A DNA stretch of 64,000 bases from Helianthus annuus (GCF_002127325.2 NC_035449.2:144994946-145058945); one strand, 5' to 3'. Counted from the stretch's first letter, positions 22,984 to 34,850 are shown. The notes: generated by a model from the sequence alone, not told the origin. Translations and numbers: made by a program.

Positions 22984-25889
22984 CCCCAACCCAAGCCTCC
23001 TCACACTCTGCGGTCTAAAACCAAAACAAGGTTAAGTGCATGCATGTTTATTTGACATATTTAACTCTTAAAAAAGGGGAAAATTCTAGTCCTAAAGTTT
23101 ATTTGTCTATAACTGGGTAAAAATACCGCAAACATGACAATATATATATATATATATATATATAGGGTCAGGATTTAGAGAAAACAGGTGAAAGTGTGAG
23201 AACGGTGAGAACGATTATGGATCGTCAGATCAAAACAATCTATGGACTAGATGGCGTGGTGGCATTTTCGTAAAGAACATAAACTTTTTAAAGTTTCCAT
23301 AAGGGCAAAAAAGTAAATGTTCATCTACAAAGCGTGACCGAAACATATATACTTCCCAGAGAAACCTCCCAAAAAACCAACGTAAAACGCAAAAACCCTA
23401 GAAAATGCGAAACTAAAAAAACTATGGCGTCAAAAGATCAAACCAGATCCAGAGGCAAAAAACATAGTGAGTTAACTTCGATTTACATTGTGCTAGTTTA
23501 TGCTGCTTTTGGCGTTCTAATTTTAACAATAAATTTGCAGTTTCTACGAGTGTGGAAGGGGAAGGGTCATCTACTCCAAAACGCCAAAAACCCAACGAGC
23601 AACGAAAGAAGACAACAAGGGGACATGGTACAGAATGTTACTTTTCGTGATGTTGTAGATACACTTTGATACTTTGTTGTTGAAACGCCAAAATTTATAT
23701 CGTTTGTTTATCAATGTATGAGAACGAAATTTTACATAATGTCATTGTCTTATTGAAAGAAACATATATCATTCGTGTGTTACTAAACACCAAAACATGT
23801 ATAGTTTATGTTATAAACGCCATGTATCCTTTGTTATTGTCTTATTCAACGTCAATCATCTGTGATTGATTTAAGAAACGACATACATGTATCATTTGTG
23901 TTATTAAATGCCATAAAATAAAATGCCATGAATTCATTTTTTATAGGCAAAGAGAGGTTGAGATTGAGAATAAATGTCCACACTGGCAAGGCCAATAACG
24001 CCAATTAGATGAAGGCATTAAGTCAAAATGTTAAGGTTGAGGAAGAACCATATCATGAGTTCAGTGGGGCTAGGGTTTTGTCAAGAGTAAAACCTACAAA
24101 CTTGACTGCTTGGTTTATGAATCTAAACTAAAATCAAAGACAGGCAGTACACCAAATGGGGTTTGGTGCTACACTAAAGTTGAAAATAGACACCGTACCG
24201 ACAATGCTTGGGTACTGGTTGGTTGAAAATTAGAATGAAAAAACGTTGGCAACCATACCGTACATATGAATGAAGAATTGATAATCTCTTTAACGGGTAT
24301 ACCGAATGGAAGGTTGCCCGTGAACATGAAAAAAAGACCAACAACTAAAGACCGGGTGGTGGCTGAGTGGAAAGCACAGTTCGAAGGGTCTGACTGGGTT
24401 AGCAGACCAAGTGTGAAGCTCTACTTTGATGACCTTTTGCCTGTGATGCATGGCTTTGGGAGAGACTTCTGCCTAAATTTCCTTTTAGCATTATTCATTA
24501 TAATGGGGCATGCAAGAGACAATGCATTCGTCAACGAACAGTTCTTGCACAATGTTACACCTGACGTTCAAATAAACCAAATGAACTGGTGTGGTTATAT
24601 CATCCAATGCTTGCAACACGCCAAAACCGCATGGTCTCCAACAAAGCATTACACAGGGCCATTGATCATACTTACGGTAAGAATAAAATTTCCCTAAATA
24701 ACATATATCATTTGTGTGTCATTAAAACGCCAAAAATTTCTGTCATTTGCAAAATCTATTTTTTTACAGCTTGCCTTGGTGAACGATGCTTGTAATAGAA
24801 AAAGATGGGACCGAAAAGAAGGATACCCTGTTTAGTGGGCTACAATAGATACTCTTCACTTGTTTGAGAGTGCAATGGCAAAACGCCTTGTTGGCAATGA
24901 AGTAAAAAGGAAAACAGTTAAAAAGGCTAAGGAAGGCAAACTCAAAAAAACAAGAAAAATGCAGGTTATTGTTGATGATGAAGCTGATGGTGATGATGTT
25001 GAGAATGAAGATGAAGATGATGTTGACAACGTTGATGACCATGCTGATAACGATGATGATGAGTTTGATGATGATGATGATGATTTTGATCATGATGATC
25101 ATTATGATTATATTGGGCTCCACCCTGTTGTGCAAAACGCCATGCACATCAATGATGAGAATGAGAATCAAAATGAAGATAATGAGGATGAAGAGGCTTC
25201 GCTTCAAAGGATGGTGAATGAGGATAGAGAAAGCCGAGAAATGATGTTTGAAGTTTCTGCATCAGGGAACCATGCTCTTGTCAGAGGAGTAACACAGTAT
25301 GACAACATTTTTGCTGATGAAGAAGAACAAAACAATGAAACTGAAGAGGTATGTTGTTCAAATAATAAAAACCACAAAACGCCATGATCAACAAAATCCT
25401 TTTTTTTAATTTAACAGGAAATGGCTGATAAATTGGATGGGGCATACAAAGAATTAGAAGACTGTTACAATAAAATGAGCACATTGTTAAACAGTCAAAG
25501 ACTGAATACCCAAACAGCCTCGTGGTACACATTAAATACTCACAATGTTTGACATTGTTGGAGAACATCCAAAATTTGTTGATGAAAATGCCAAGGAAGT
25601 GCCAGCTGAAAGAGAACAAGGTAAATATGAAACTGAGGTTGAAAATGAGGTGGTACTAGGAGGTGAAAATGAAGAAGAAGGGGAGAAGGAGATGGCTGGA
25701 ATAGAAAACGCCATTGAAGTGCAAACAGTTGATGAAAACGCCAATGAAGTGGAAAATGAAGGAGAAAGAGAAGGAGGTGAAAATGAAGAAGAAGGGGAGA
25801 AGGAGATGGCTAGAATAGAAAACGCCATTGAAGTGGAAACAGTTGATGAAAACGCCATTGAAGTGGAAATAGTTGATGAAAACGCCATT

Positions 25890-26045
25890 GAATTTGAAAA
25901 TGAAGGAAAAGGAGAAGGAGAAGGAGAAGGAAAAGGAAAAGGGGAAGGAGAAGGAAAAGGAGAAGAAGGGGAGGCGGAAGGGGATGGAGAAGGTGATGGA
26001 AAAGGAAAAAGAGAAGAGGAAGGAGAAGGGGAAGGAGAAGGGGAT
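25890..26045 (+). repeat. Glu/Gly/Lys low-complexity coding repeat
   Basis: A purine-only tract of gaaggagaagg-type repeats inside the ULP-like gene, preceded by three codon-phased copies of gaaaacgccattgaa that each encode ENAIE (25818-25895). Confidence 0.85.
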
Positions 26046-26200
26046 ACGAGAGTAGAAAAAGAAAGGGATATGGCCGGAGAACAAAACACCGAACCCTCAA
26101 CTGCTACAACAACCCCGATATATGATGATGATGAGGAACCTATATTATCAGATGAAGATATAAATGAAAACGATATTGAGAGATGGAGTTGTGATTTCAA

Positions 26201-26368
26201 GACACTTGAATATCACATTTCCAGATACAATGGGGAAAAATAATTAAAAAGAATATTGCTGAGGTTTTGGAGCTGCCTGGACAAGACATTTGAATATCAC
26301 ACTTCCAGATACAATGGGGAAAAATAATTAAAAAGAATATTGCTGAGGTTTTGGAGCTGCCTGGACAA
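26201..26368 (+). repeat. 84-bp tandem duplication in the ULP-like gene
   Basis: Copies 26201-26284 and 26285-26368 are almost identical (gaca[c/t]ttgaatatcac ... ctgcctggacaa). The length is 28 codons, so frame would be kept, but each copy carries a TAA in the upstream reading frame. Confidence 0.9.
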
Positions 26369-27283
26369 GATCTAAAACAAATGATTGATATAAAAGAAGG
26401 TCTAGATACTTCAAAGATGGTGGACGAAGCAATTAAAGCAATAAAAAAACGTCTGCAACCTGCTGAAGAGACCCCAAAAATGCATGTATTTGATAAGACA
26501 CCAAACATCCCCCAACGGAAACACAATACAGTCAGGCATTCATCACTGAATTAGAAAAAAACTGAAGGGGAGATGGTAAACAAAAGTGTTGACCAACAAG
26601 GTGCAGTGTTTGACAAAACGACATATGAGCAGCCACCATCTACAGCTAGGAAAAACCTCTTGAAAACTTTTGAAGAGGAAGAGACACCCAATAAACCCCA
26701 AAATGAAAACCCCATCAACACATCACCACCAAAAAGGCCAAATAGGTCAGTAGTGCAGGAGAAGGGCGATGAGGACAAAACTCCAGACATCACAAAGTTG
26801 ATGCAAGAAAATACAATTTTAAACCCTGAAGAGCTGCCTGGTGTTGAAAAAAGCTGATAAAGATGATGAAGAAGATGAAAATATAAACAAAAAAAATGTG
26901 GGTGAAAAGGAGAACAGAGTTAAGAAATTGAGCAGGGCATGTTTGTCACCTTATGTAAGGAGGCAAGTGGTTATACATGAACCAAGGACGAACCATGAAA
27001 ATAAACTTGCCACATACATCTTCACTAGATGCGGCGAATACGAGTATGTACACTTCTCTCAAAATAAAACGCCAAACTTTCCATTTATCATGTTTACTTG
27101 AATATGCATGTAAAAACGACCAAAACGCCATGTATTATAACAGAATGAATTTGTATAACTAAAACACCAAATGATGTTTTGTTAGGACTGAGGTGTTCAA
27201 GATGGGAGAAAAGTTTCTCATGAGGGTGATTTGTGAGAGCATGAAACCAGGATTTCAAGCACACGTCTCAATCCACTTGCGAG

Positions 27284-27301
27284 ATGTAGGGAACAATGCG
27301 A
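27284..27301. other. 18-nt filler at the truncation junction of chromovirus B
   Basis: These 18 bases (atgtagggaacaatgcga) are identical to 29384-29401 inside the gag of the same element and lie between ULP-gene sequence and the broken RT. Copying of nearby sequence during end-joining repair of a deletion would leave this trace. Confidence 0.65.
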
Positions 27302-27309
27302 GACAAGAT

Positions 27310-28670
27310 CTTTTGAGTAAGGGAGGTCAACGGTTGAGCGATTTTCGAAAAATCCTCAATAAATCTGCGATAATACCCAACTAAACCTAGAAACTGACGG
27401 ATCTCGGTTGGCGTCTTCGAAGTTTCCCAATTCTTGATCGCCTCGATCTTGGTGGGATCCACATGAATTCCATCTTCGTTTACCACGTGACCTAGGAACT
27501 GAACCTCAGGCAACCAGAACTCGCACTTTGAGAACTTTGCGTATAATTTCTCTTTCTTGAGCAGCTCTAAGATGGCTCTAAGATGTTGCTCATGCTCTTC
27601 CTTCATCCTTGAATAAATCAAAATATCGTCGATAAATACAATTACGAATTTATCGAGATATGGCTTGCAAACTCTATTAATCAAATCCATAAATACTGCT
27701 GGCGTGTTTGTCAACCCAAACGACATTACTAGAAACTCGTAATGTCCATAACGAGTTCTAAAGGCAGTCTTCAGAATACTCTCCTCTTGAATTCACAGCT
27801 GGTGATAACCTGACCGGAGATCGATCTTGGAGTAGTAACTTGAACCTTGAAGTTGATCGAAGAGATCATCAATTCTCGGCAAGGGATACCGATTCTTGAT
27901 GGTTAACTTGATTAGCTCTCGGTAGTCAATGCACATACGAAAACTACCGTCCTTTTTCTTGACAAACAGTACTAGAGCTCCCCAAGGCGAGAAGCTTGGT
28001 CTAATAAATCCCTTGTCCAAAAGCTCTTGAAGTTGCGTTGACAACTCTTGCATCTCAGAATGCGCAAGTCGATAAGGTGCCTTGGCTACAGGCGGCGCCT
28101 GGAACCAAGTCAATATGAAATTCGACTTGTCGTTGAGGCGGCAATCCTGGCAAGTCTTTGGGGAAGACCTCAGGATATTCCCTTACAACTGGGATATCTT
28201 CCAGCTTCGACTCTTCGACCTCTTTATCCACAACGTGCGCCAAGAAGGCAACACATCCTTTCTGCAAACACTTTCGGGCCTTCAAACAACTGATAATCCT
28301 TAGAGGCGTATCATGCTTCTTTCCATGCATCACAATCGTCTCTCCATTCGCCATCGGGATGCGAATGATCTTCTAGTGTCATACGATCTCAGCTCGGTTA
28401 CTTGATAACCAATCCATTCCAACTACCACATCAAAGCTTCCCAACTTGACTGGTAGAAGATCAAACGTAAACTCACGCTCTCCAAGTTCCATCACACAAC
28501 CTCTAATGACTTCATTCGCTTCTACTAGCTTTCCATTAGTTCTATTGAATATGGAATATCTAGCTTACTGGAAACTAACCCAAGTATTTTCTTAAATTCT
28601 AAGGATACAAAGCTATAATCGGCACCAGTATCAAACAGTACAGATGCAAAGTGTTGGTTGATAGGGAACG
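27310..28670 (-). pseudogene. Protease and RT remnant of chromovirus B
   Basis: Minus-strand homology runs from the protease (LFDTGADYSF near 28625) through a linker ([19 protein letters not shown]) to RT pieces [41 protein letters not shown] and [13 protein letters not shown], ending after [20 protein letters not shown]. Two stops lie near 28370-28378. A frameshift lies near 28100, and a further stop and frameshift lie between 27793 and 27726. The RT catalytic aspartates are still present. The sequence stops at 27302, so RNase H and integrase were removed by deletion. Confidence 0.88.
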
Positions 28671-28739
28671 TACCCGTAACTACGTTCGGATCTTGGCGAG
28701 CTTCCCTAGCTCCAATGTTAAAGACTCTCCCCTAAGCTT

Positions 28740-29904
28740 GGTTGTTCTTTGGGCAATCTCTCTTGAAATGCCCGACATCACCACAGCTAAAACAACCTTG
28801 TCTATTCCCAGTACCGCCCTGATTGCTGTTTGCCCCACGATTTCCACTACTAGCTTGGTTTCAAGAACCACCACGATTTCCACTGCCATTTCCTCTCTGG
28901 CCACCATTCCCACGTCCAGTACCAACCCAACACGTCTCCTTCGAATGACCATTCTTTCCACAAGTTTCGCACTTCCTAACTCTACACTGGCCGGCATGAT
29001 GATACTGACATGCATTACATTTGTGCAAGGTGCCCAAGTATCCTTTCCCTTTGATCTCAACCCCAGTAGCAGCACCAGTAGCAGCAACTTGTGCTTCAAC
29101 TGGTGGGTTAGCATCCTTACGCTTGTTGGCATTGCTCGCACGAGTACCCTTCTTGAAGTTGGAGAATTTCCGCTTGTTCTCTCCGGACGACTCGACATGA
29201 GTCTCCTTCTTCTTTCCATCAGAGTTTGAAAACTTGTTCAGCCTAATCACTTCTTCAGTCAATGCCACGCTTAAATCAATAGCCTCAGTGATCATTGAAG
29301 GCTTTGACGTCGTCACCATGCTCATGATTTGGGGTGCCAATCCCCAAATAAAAAGCTCGATTCGCTTGAACTTCGAATCAACCATGTAGGGAACAATGCG
29401 ACATAAGTCATGGAATCTTTGCACATACTCGGCAATCTTTGGACCATCCATCTTAAGATTCCAGAACTCGGTTTCCAATTTCTGTATCTCAGCCCTTGAA
29501 CAGTACTTCTTGCGCATAAGGTCTTTCATCTCGTCCCAAGTCATAGCATATGCAGCCTCTTCTCCCAGAATTTGAACTTGGAGGTTTCACCATGATAGAG
29601 CTCCGTCTAGGAAAAGTCCAGAAATGTAGGTGACCTGGTGCTCCGGCGCACACTTGCTCATTCTCAGCACAGAATCAGTTTTCTCAACCCATCTAACGAA
29701 AGCTACAGCACCTCTAGTGCCGTCGAAACTCAGAGGCTTCCAGTCAAGGAACTGCTTATAGGTACAACCATGAGGTGGGTTATTTCCTGAGGTACCTCCG
29801 CTGTGTTCTGAGCGCAAGGCCTCGTGCTGTGCTATTGCTTGTGAAATCCGTTCTTGTAGTTCAGCCTCTGTTGTGGGCAACTGGTTGTTTCTTCGAGGAG
29901 GCAT
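28740..29904 (-). pseudogene. gag remnant of chromovirus B
   Basis: Starts MPPRRNNQLPTTEAELQERI at 29904. The retrotransposon gag domain follows (GAVAFVRWVEKTDSVLRMSKC; MTWDEMKDLMRKKYCSRAEI; FHDLCRIVPYMVD). A Cys/His stretch HKCNACQYHHAGQC..CETCGKNGHSKETC and a second knuckle CFSCGDVGHFKRDC come near the end. Breaks: a stop at 29587, a short disrupted stretch to 29545, a TGA at 28861 and a TAG near 28733. This capsid/nucleocapsid product is not made intact. Confidence 0.88.
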
Positions 29905-30280
29905 CTTCTAAAGAAGATTGTATAGGTCAGGTCTTATGCATATAATAAGTATGTAGTACGTGTATGTAATAGCATTTATCAACACAAGTAAGCATATAAC
30001 ATCACATTCATATTAACAAATGTATAATTCAACAATGCATATAATGAGAATGTTGCGATTGAGCTTTCATAAATCATCGACCACATATACAGTTACATGT
30101 TCTACAAATGTATCGTATCACATCAAAAGGGACTACAGGGTCACACCACCCTTGTCCAAAATGTCTATCAGTCTACAACAATCATATACTCAAAAAGCGG
30201 TCTCCAAAAGGCTTTGCAAGCTAGGCTCAATAGCGACACTCTCATCAAAAGCAAGCTACCTACATAAAACCAAAAACCGG

Positions 30281-31754
30281 CTATGCTGATGGCGGTGGAG
30301 GAGGAGGTGGAGGAACAGGAAGCAAGCTGCGCACATGCGCGAGCTCCTCATCAAGATCATAAACGTGACACAACAGATAACTGATCTGCTGCTCCATGGT
30401 GAGAAATCGAACATCAAAATCTGGATAAGGGAAAAGAGGAGCAGGTGGAGTCGCAAAAGGTGACAGACACGAACAAGGTGGAGGACGTGGAGTCCTCTCA
30501 AGCTCCATAACTCTACGAAACAGGATCTCCTTCTGAAGCTGCAATGACAAGAGTAGCTCATCCCTCGTGTAACCAATAAAGTGGGAAGGATGGTATGGAT
30601 CAGAAACTGGCATAGTGTTCGGTGGAAACCATACGAGTGGCTCGCCTGGCGGTGAAGAAGTAAAATGAGCAGTAGGTTTATACTGAGGCATGTGAGGTAA
30701 AGCTGCTGACACGTGTGGAATATGGCTAGGTTGCTGGCTAGACGGGCCTTCCCTTGGACGGGGTGCGGCAATATCCTGCAAGAAAGTGATAGGTAGGTCG
30801 CTGCGGTGAACATTGGACACAATCGGGTGAAAAGGGGCAACATCAACAGGTGCAGGTGCATGTGGGGGAGTAACGGGCTCAACAAAAGGGGGGTACATCA
30901 TCATCTATCCACCCATTGCTGGTGAAAGCGTATCGGGGGTCTATCTGACCGGCAAAAGCAGCAGTGTCAGCGGGTGCAGGAATCGGGTCTGGTATGAGCG
31001 GTGCAACAACAGGTGTGCTAAGTGGTATAGGATCAAGATCAGGCAAAGGCTCAGGAGCGAGTGCCCGCTCGGGATCAGCAGGTATCAGCTCAGGATTAGA
31101 GGGTGCATTAATAGGCTGATCGACAGGAATAAAATCATGCTTAAGTCCAGGCTCAACGTCATGTGGGGGAATCGGTGCAGCCGACATGGCTGTGTCGTCA
31201 TCAGTATCAGGGGTGTAACGTCGCAGTGCCACTGCATGCAAGGCGGTGGATGACACAGACTCGAAAGAATCTGGAACTGAATGATCAGAGGAAACCTCAA
31301 TGATAGGAATCTCAATGAGTGGAACAACAATGACATCATCAGCTAAAACTCCATCACCCTGGGCATCATCAGGGGGACCATCAATGAAAAGATCGACATC
31401 ATCATCAGATAAGTCATCAAAAGGCAAATCCTCGAGAGGAAAGGCCGCAAGAGGCAAAGCGGCGAGGATCAGAACCACGACAAGCTCACCATCGGGATGT
31501 CCGAGGATGAGATGGTCCTGGTCAGGAATAGGAATAAGAAAGGGATCCTCGTCGGGGAAACTATCAGCATGCGGTACATCGTCGCCAAAATCAGGCAGCG
31601 CAAAAGGCTGGAAATCATCATCGTTATCCGACATCATCTCCGGGTCACTCTCGGTGTCAGAGGTAAAAATCTCTGGCTCTGGGATAATCTCATCGTCAGA
31701 AATAATGGCCATGGGGTCGACAGTATCAGAAGTCCACTATCAGACGAAGACATG
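30281..31754 (-). pseudogene. Extra acidic, proline-rich ORF before gag of chromovirus B
   Basis: An initiator encoding MSSSDSG lies at 31754; one shift near 31735 leads into a long frame from 31712 to 30879 (PEIFTSDTESDPEMMSDNDD and on). A second shift near 30900 leads to 30904-30281. The product would be about 485 residues: an extremely acidic N-terminal half (runs of D/E with L/I/V between), a Pro/His-rich middle, a helical segment (LLSLQLQKEILFRRVMELER) and a Pro-rich end. No known domain is recognised. It has the same position as the ORF at 4398-5603 of chromovirus A but opposite charge character. Confidence 0.6.
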
Positions 31755-31844
31755 GTGTCTGTAACAAAACAATCACAACATATGCACATATATCAACAAT
31801 CATCAATAGGCATGTAATTAATAACAATGTATTCATGTATCCAT

Positions 31845-31955
31845 CCTAGTCTTTCCCGACTATCCCACCCAGCCTCTTAGACTGAACTTCCTAGTCTCTC
31901 AGACTAAACCTCCCAGTTTCTCAAACTGAACTACCCAGTCTCTTTGACTAAATCA
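31845..31955. repeat. Five ~22-bp hairpin repeats in the leader of chromovirus B
   Basis: Units like cctAGTCTctcAGACTaaa repeat five times. Clear stems are AGTCT/AGACT (31893-31905) and CAGTTT/AAACTG (31914-31928), both with loop ctc. The arms differ between units by compensating changes (C with G becomes T with A). The outer copies keep AGTC/GACT. Confidence 0.65.
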
Positions 31956-32079
31956 TAAACATAACCCTTGAAACGTGTTTCGTGCCTTTTGTTTGTAAAA
32001 ATGTTTGTCTTCCTGGATCTGGGCGTTTCGTGTATGCAATGAAAGTATGTCGTGAAAACATTTTCGTGAGAGCCCTAGT

Positions 32080-32123
32080 GATTGTAGTCTAGACTCGAGA
32101 AGGAATCCTAGTTCACTACAATC
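32080..32123. other. Stem-loop next to the primer site of chromovirus B
   Basis: GATTGTAGT (32080-32088) pairs perfectly with ACTACAATC (32115-32123), beside the PBS. It mirrors the post-PBS stem of chromovirus A, with unrelated sequence. Confidence 0.6.
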
Positions 32124-32126
32124 GAA

Positions 32127-32138
32127 GCTCTGATACCA
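32127..32138 (-). other. Primer binding site of chromovirus B
   Basis: TGGTATCAGAGC on the minus strand, three bases from the LTR end, matches the initiator Met tRNA end. Confidence 0.92.
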
Positions 32139-32141
32139 AGC

Positions 32142-32838
32142 TGTCACACCCTGACTTTTGTGGAAGCGTGATTATGGTGTGACTTTCTTAATATCATTGC
32201 ATCCAATCATAACAACAACTATATGATAAAATCATACTTTTGTCATCCATTAAATAAGTTTAAAAACGTAACAACATTGTTTTAAAACGCAGACTTCAAA
32301 TTCAAGTTTACAAACCATACGAATTGTTTAGGAGTTCAATAAGGACTCGTCAAAAGATATTAAATAAAACCAAGATTTAGAAGACGTGTCTCGTCCAGGA
32401 GTAAGACACACTGACCAAACCCAAGGACCATGGATGACATCTTTATTCCTAACGCAGCATAAAACTTCCAACGCCCGCCAGATCCACTTACTAATTCCCT
32501 GAAATACATGTAGTTTGAAAACATCAACAAAAGTTGAGCGAGTTCATGTGTTTGTTTGTGTGTATGAGTAAACCTTTGAATGCATGTCTGTATGTATGTA
32601 AATCCTGGTATGAAAGCAACAAGGAAAACAGATCACCAATGGTTTGCAAGGCCATTGATATGTGTGAAGTGATGCAGGAAAACTCAAACCTAGCAGATTT
32701 ATCTCCGGGAATAAGACATAGTCACCACATGGGCCACCCTGGTCCGCATGGGTGTGGGCTCGCTACACCCAAATAGATCTATCACTCATGTCTCTCGGTC
32801 ATACAACGAGTATTAATGGCCTTAAGTGTTGTACCCAC
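32142..32838 (-). repeat. 5' LTR of chromovirus B, 3' portion
   Basis: Ends (minus strand) in GGTGTGACA at 32142. It is interrupted at 32838 by the level-3 element and resumes at 52889; cccac (32834-32838) is the duplicated target. No gene is present. Confidence 0.85.
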
Positions 32839-33628
32839 TGTTGGACCCAGTATGGCCTTAACAACTTCTTTTTACGTAATATGGCAAGTGATTTCCGTAT
32901 ATGTGAAAAAGATGTGTGGAAATGGAAATCAGACTTTCAAGAAACAAGACCTACAGAATTATCAAGTTTATATCACTTTGAAACAAATTAGTTTAACAAG
33001 GTGATTGTAAGATTATTATCTAATACAAATGAATCTTGATTTCTGTGGGTGAGAAGAGCAGTGGAGTTTGAGTGTTTGTATGTGAATGCTAAGCTTCAAA
33101 CTCAAATATCTTCTGCCTCTCGAGCATTCTATTTATAGACGGCCGTGGACATGAATAAACAATTGTTTATTCATGCAATAAGTCCTGCATAAAGTAGCAA
33201 TTTGACATATTCATTGAATCCATCGTTCAAGTTGCATTTGTAATCATGAAAACCAATAATGTCATGCTTCGGTCATGGGTAGCAGGATAGAGTTGTGATT
33301 TTAGACAAGTGGGTCTTTCATCAGAATTTCTGATAAGCCACTTCATCAGAAATTCTGGTGAACAGATCATCAGAAAGTTTGATGATCAGAATTTGTCAGA
33401 AACTGATGATATTTCATCAGAAATATCATCAGATCCATCAGAAACGACCTTCTCTGATAATCCAAATCAACTCTTTATCAACTTGAGATTCTTTGTAGTA
33501 GATACTTTGCTTTTTAGTTGTCCCAACTGTTTTTCTTCATCTTGCTGTGTTCTTCAGGACTATCATCTTCTTCAGAGATCCAGTTGATTGAGATTTTCTT
33601 CAATACTTACAAATAAAGTTTCCTAACA
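32839..33628 (-). repeat. 3' LTR of the level-3 element (790 bp)
   Basis: Pairs with 52122-52883; the 28-bp length difference is an indel in the atcaga-rich zone near 33400. The zone 33318-33460 has about nine copies of ATCAGA or TCTGAT. The PPT lies just outside at 33629-33642 (minus strand gatagaaaagaact). Confidence 0.92.
33129..33138 (-). promoter_or_regulatory. TATA box of the level-3 LTR (second copy 52412-52421)
   Basis: CTATAAATAG on the minus strand, the plant consensus, occurs at the same place in both LTRs and is followed by a leader-like stretch. Confidence 0.65.
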
Positions 33629-33637
33629 AGTTCTTTT

Positions 33638-34398
33638 CTATCTTGCTTGAATCCATTCTTCAATCATTTGCTCAATTTCTTTCCTGCTTCCTTCCAAGTT
33701 CTTTTCTATCTTCTGAAGATGTTCCTGTCTTTTGTTCATGGTTTTTAAGATGTACCTCAGTGTTTGGTTTGAGTACTTACAGATATCAATACTTGTGAAC
33801 AGAGCTTTGTTATTGTCTTGATCTCTGAAGATTACACCATATTCTTGTTCTCCATCTTTGCTTGTCTGCATAATGATGTCTCCAGATCTTACATCATCCA
33901 GTATTTCTGAGGGAACTTTTGTCTTAGGTGATCTAAAGTACACCTTTTTGTTGTGCACATGCTCATAATTGATGCATAGATCAAAGACTGAAAAAACCAT
34001 TCTTTCAAATAGTGATATTCCAGCCTTTGATATGCCATTCAATGCCCCTCTGACCTCTTGGTTATTTTTCTTTTCCTTTTCATAGTGATCCTTCATGAAC
34101 AAAATGTCCAAAGGATGCAACTGGTCAGCTAATTCTTCATCAGTCACCTTCTGTTCATCCCCCTTTTCTCTTTGAAGTGTGTATCTGTTTTGTACATAAG
34201 TTCCTCCTATATCATTAGTTGCAACTTTCACTTCATCCACCTTTAAAATTCTCCTTACCGGATTCTCATTGTGTTTGTGAATGCTGTATGGCCCTTTTTT
34301 CATTCTTTCTTCTCTTAACCCCAGTCTGGTAGGAGATAGTGATCTTGGTATTTCATCTTCTTTTGTCAAGTAGTAACTTACCAGATTGTATTCAGGAA
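33638..34398 (-). pseudogene. C-terminal exon-sized part of ORF-B of the level-3 element
   Basis: An open frame of about 250 codons read away from the inner-element insertion point and in phase with the part at 44883. It is charged and helical (KKNNQEVRGALNGISKAGIS; YGVIFRDQDNNKALFTSIDI), ending in a coiled-coil-like segment (LKTMNKRQEHLQKIEKNLEG) and a TAG beside the PPT. No enzyme motif is recognised. The coiled coil and its place behind gag would suit a particle- or nucleic-acid-associated protein, but that is speculation. Confidence 0.7.
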
Positions 34399-34403
34399 AC
34401 ATC

Positions 34404-34850
34404 TGTTGGACCGTGTTCCGACCCTAAACAATCAGTTGAGAACGTTCATCTTCACATACAAAGGCGGAATCAATGCACACGAAGTTACACAGCTTTTCCT
34501 TTTCAATTCCTTCTCTATTTATGCTTTCTGGCTCAAATTTGACAGAGTTTGGTTACACAAAGCATGACCTAGTTCCGCTCCAACGTACACGAATAATGAC
34601 CTGGTTTCGCTTCAAATGCCTATATACAGTTCATGTAGTTTCGCTCCAATGACCTGACAAATAAGCGAAACTACTAACTAACCATATGAGCGAAACCTTT
34701 CTGACACATAAGCGAAACCTTATACAACCTATGACACATAAGCGAAACTACAACATAATAACCTAATTTTGACTTTCTAGCTCCTATGTTGACCTATCTT
34801 GACCTAAGACTTAATGCATACGTAGTCAACAGACATTCCATGCATCAACA
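34404..34850 (-). repeat. 3' LTR of the level-4 copia element
   Basis: Nearly identical to 44431-44877. It contains three gtttcgct-type and four aagcgaaac-type motifs and a TATA-like CATAAATAG (minus strand, 34515-34523). The PPT follows at 34851 (ccaagggggagtc on the minus strand). Confidence 0.95.

Larger units (their letters stand above)
20792..23015 (+). mobile_element. PIF/Harbinger-like element, split by a hAT-like MITE
   Basis: The left end GGATATGGGGTGTGGGG follows taa (20789-20791). A weaker matching right end (reverse complement gaccgcagagtgtgaggag...) precedes taa (23016-23018). The left TIR core GGGTGTGG is shared with the MITE at 18336. Inside is a decayed ORF of the kind carried by these elements. 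The right part is interrupted at 22285-22983. The left end is reasonable; the right end is tentative. Confidence 0.5.
23424..27283 (+). pseudogene. Decayed ULP-family transposon gene, N-terminal part only
   Basis: An ATG at 23424 opens MASKDQTRSRGKKHS. GT-AG introns are visible at 23467-23540, 24677-24769, 25349-25417 and 27044-27185. Recognisable core pieces, with stops between them, are LTAWFMNLN, MGFGATLKLKIDTVPTMLGY, LTGIPNGRLPVNMKKRPTTK, and NQMNWCGYIIQCLQHAKTAW...HYTGPLIILT continuing into LALVNDACNRKRWDRKEGYPV. This matches the N-terminal domain of plant transposon proteins that end in a Ulp1-type SUMO protease. Very acidic (about 24970-25105) and Glu/Gly/Lys-rich (25890-26045) tracts follow, then a late block VRRQVVIHEPR...GEYERTEVFKMGEKFL. 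The Ulp1 catalytic domain is absent: the gene is cut at 27283 by truncated chromovirus B, and the 262 bp beyond 56165 do not contain it. Confidence 0.65.

Noticed and set aside
24764..25217. Ile-rich and Met-rich frames around 25000
   Set aside because: Out-of-frame reads of the (GAT)n acidic tract.
25532..26200. Long Ser/Pro/Phe-rich minus-strand frames
   Set aside because: Antisense shadow of the Glu/Gly/Lys repeat of the ULP-like gene.
28651..29229. 192-codon plus-strand frame
   Set aside because: Antisense to the gag of chromovirus B, whose zinc knuckles identify the real strand.
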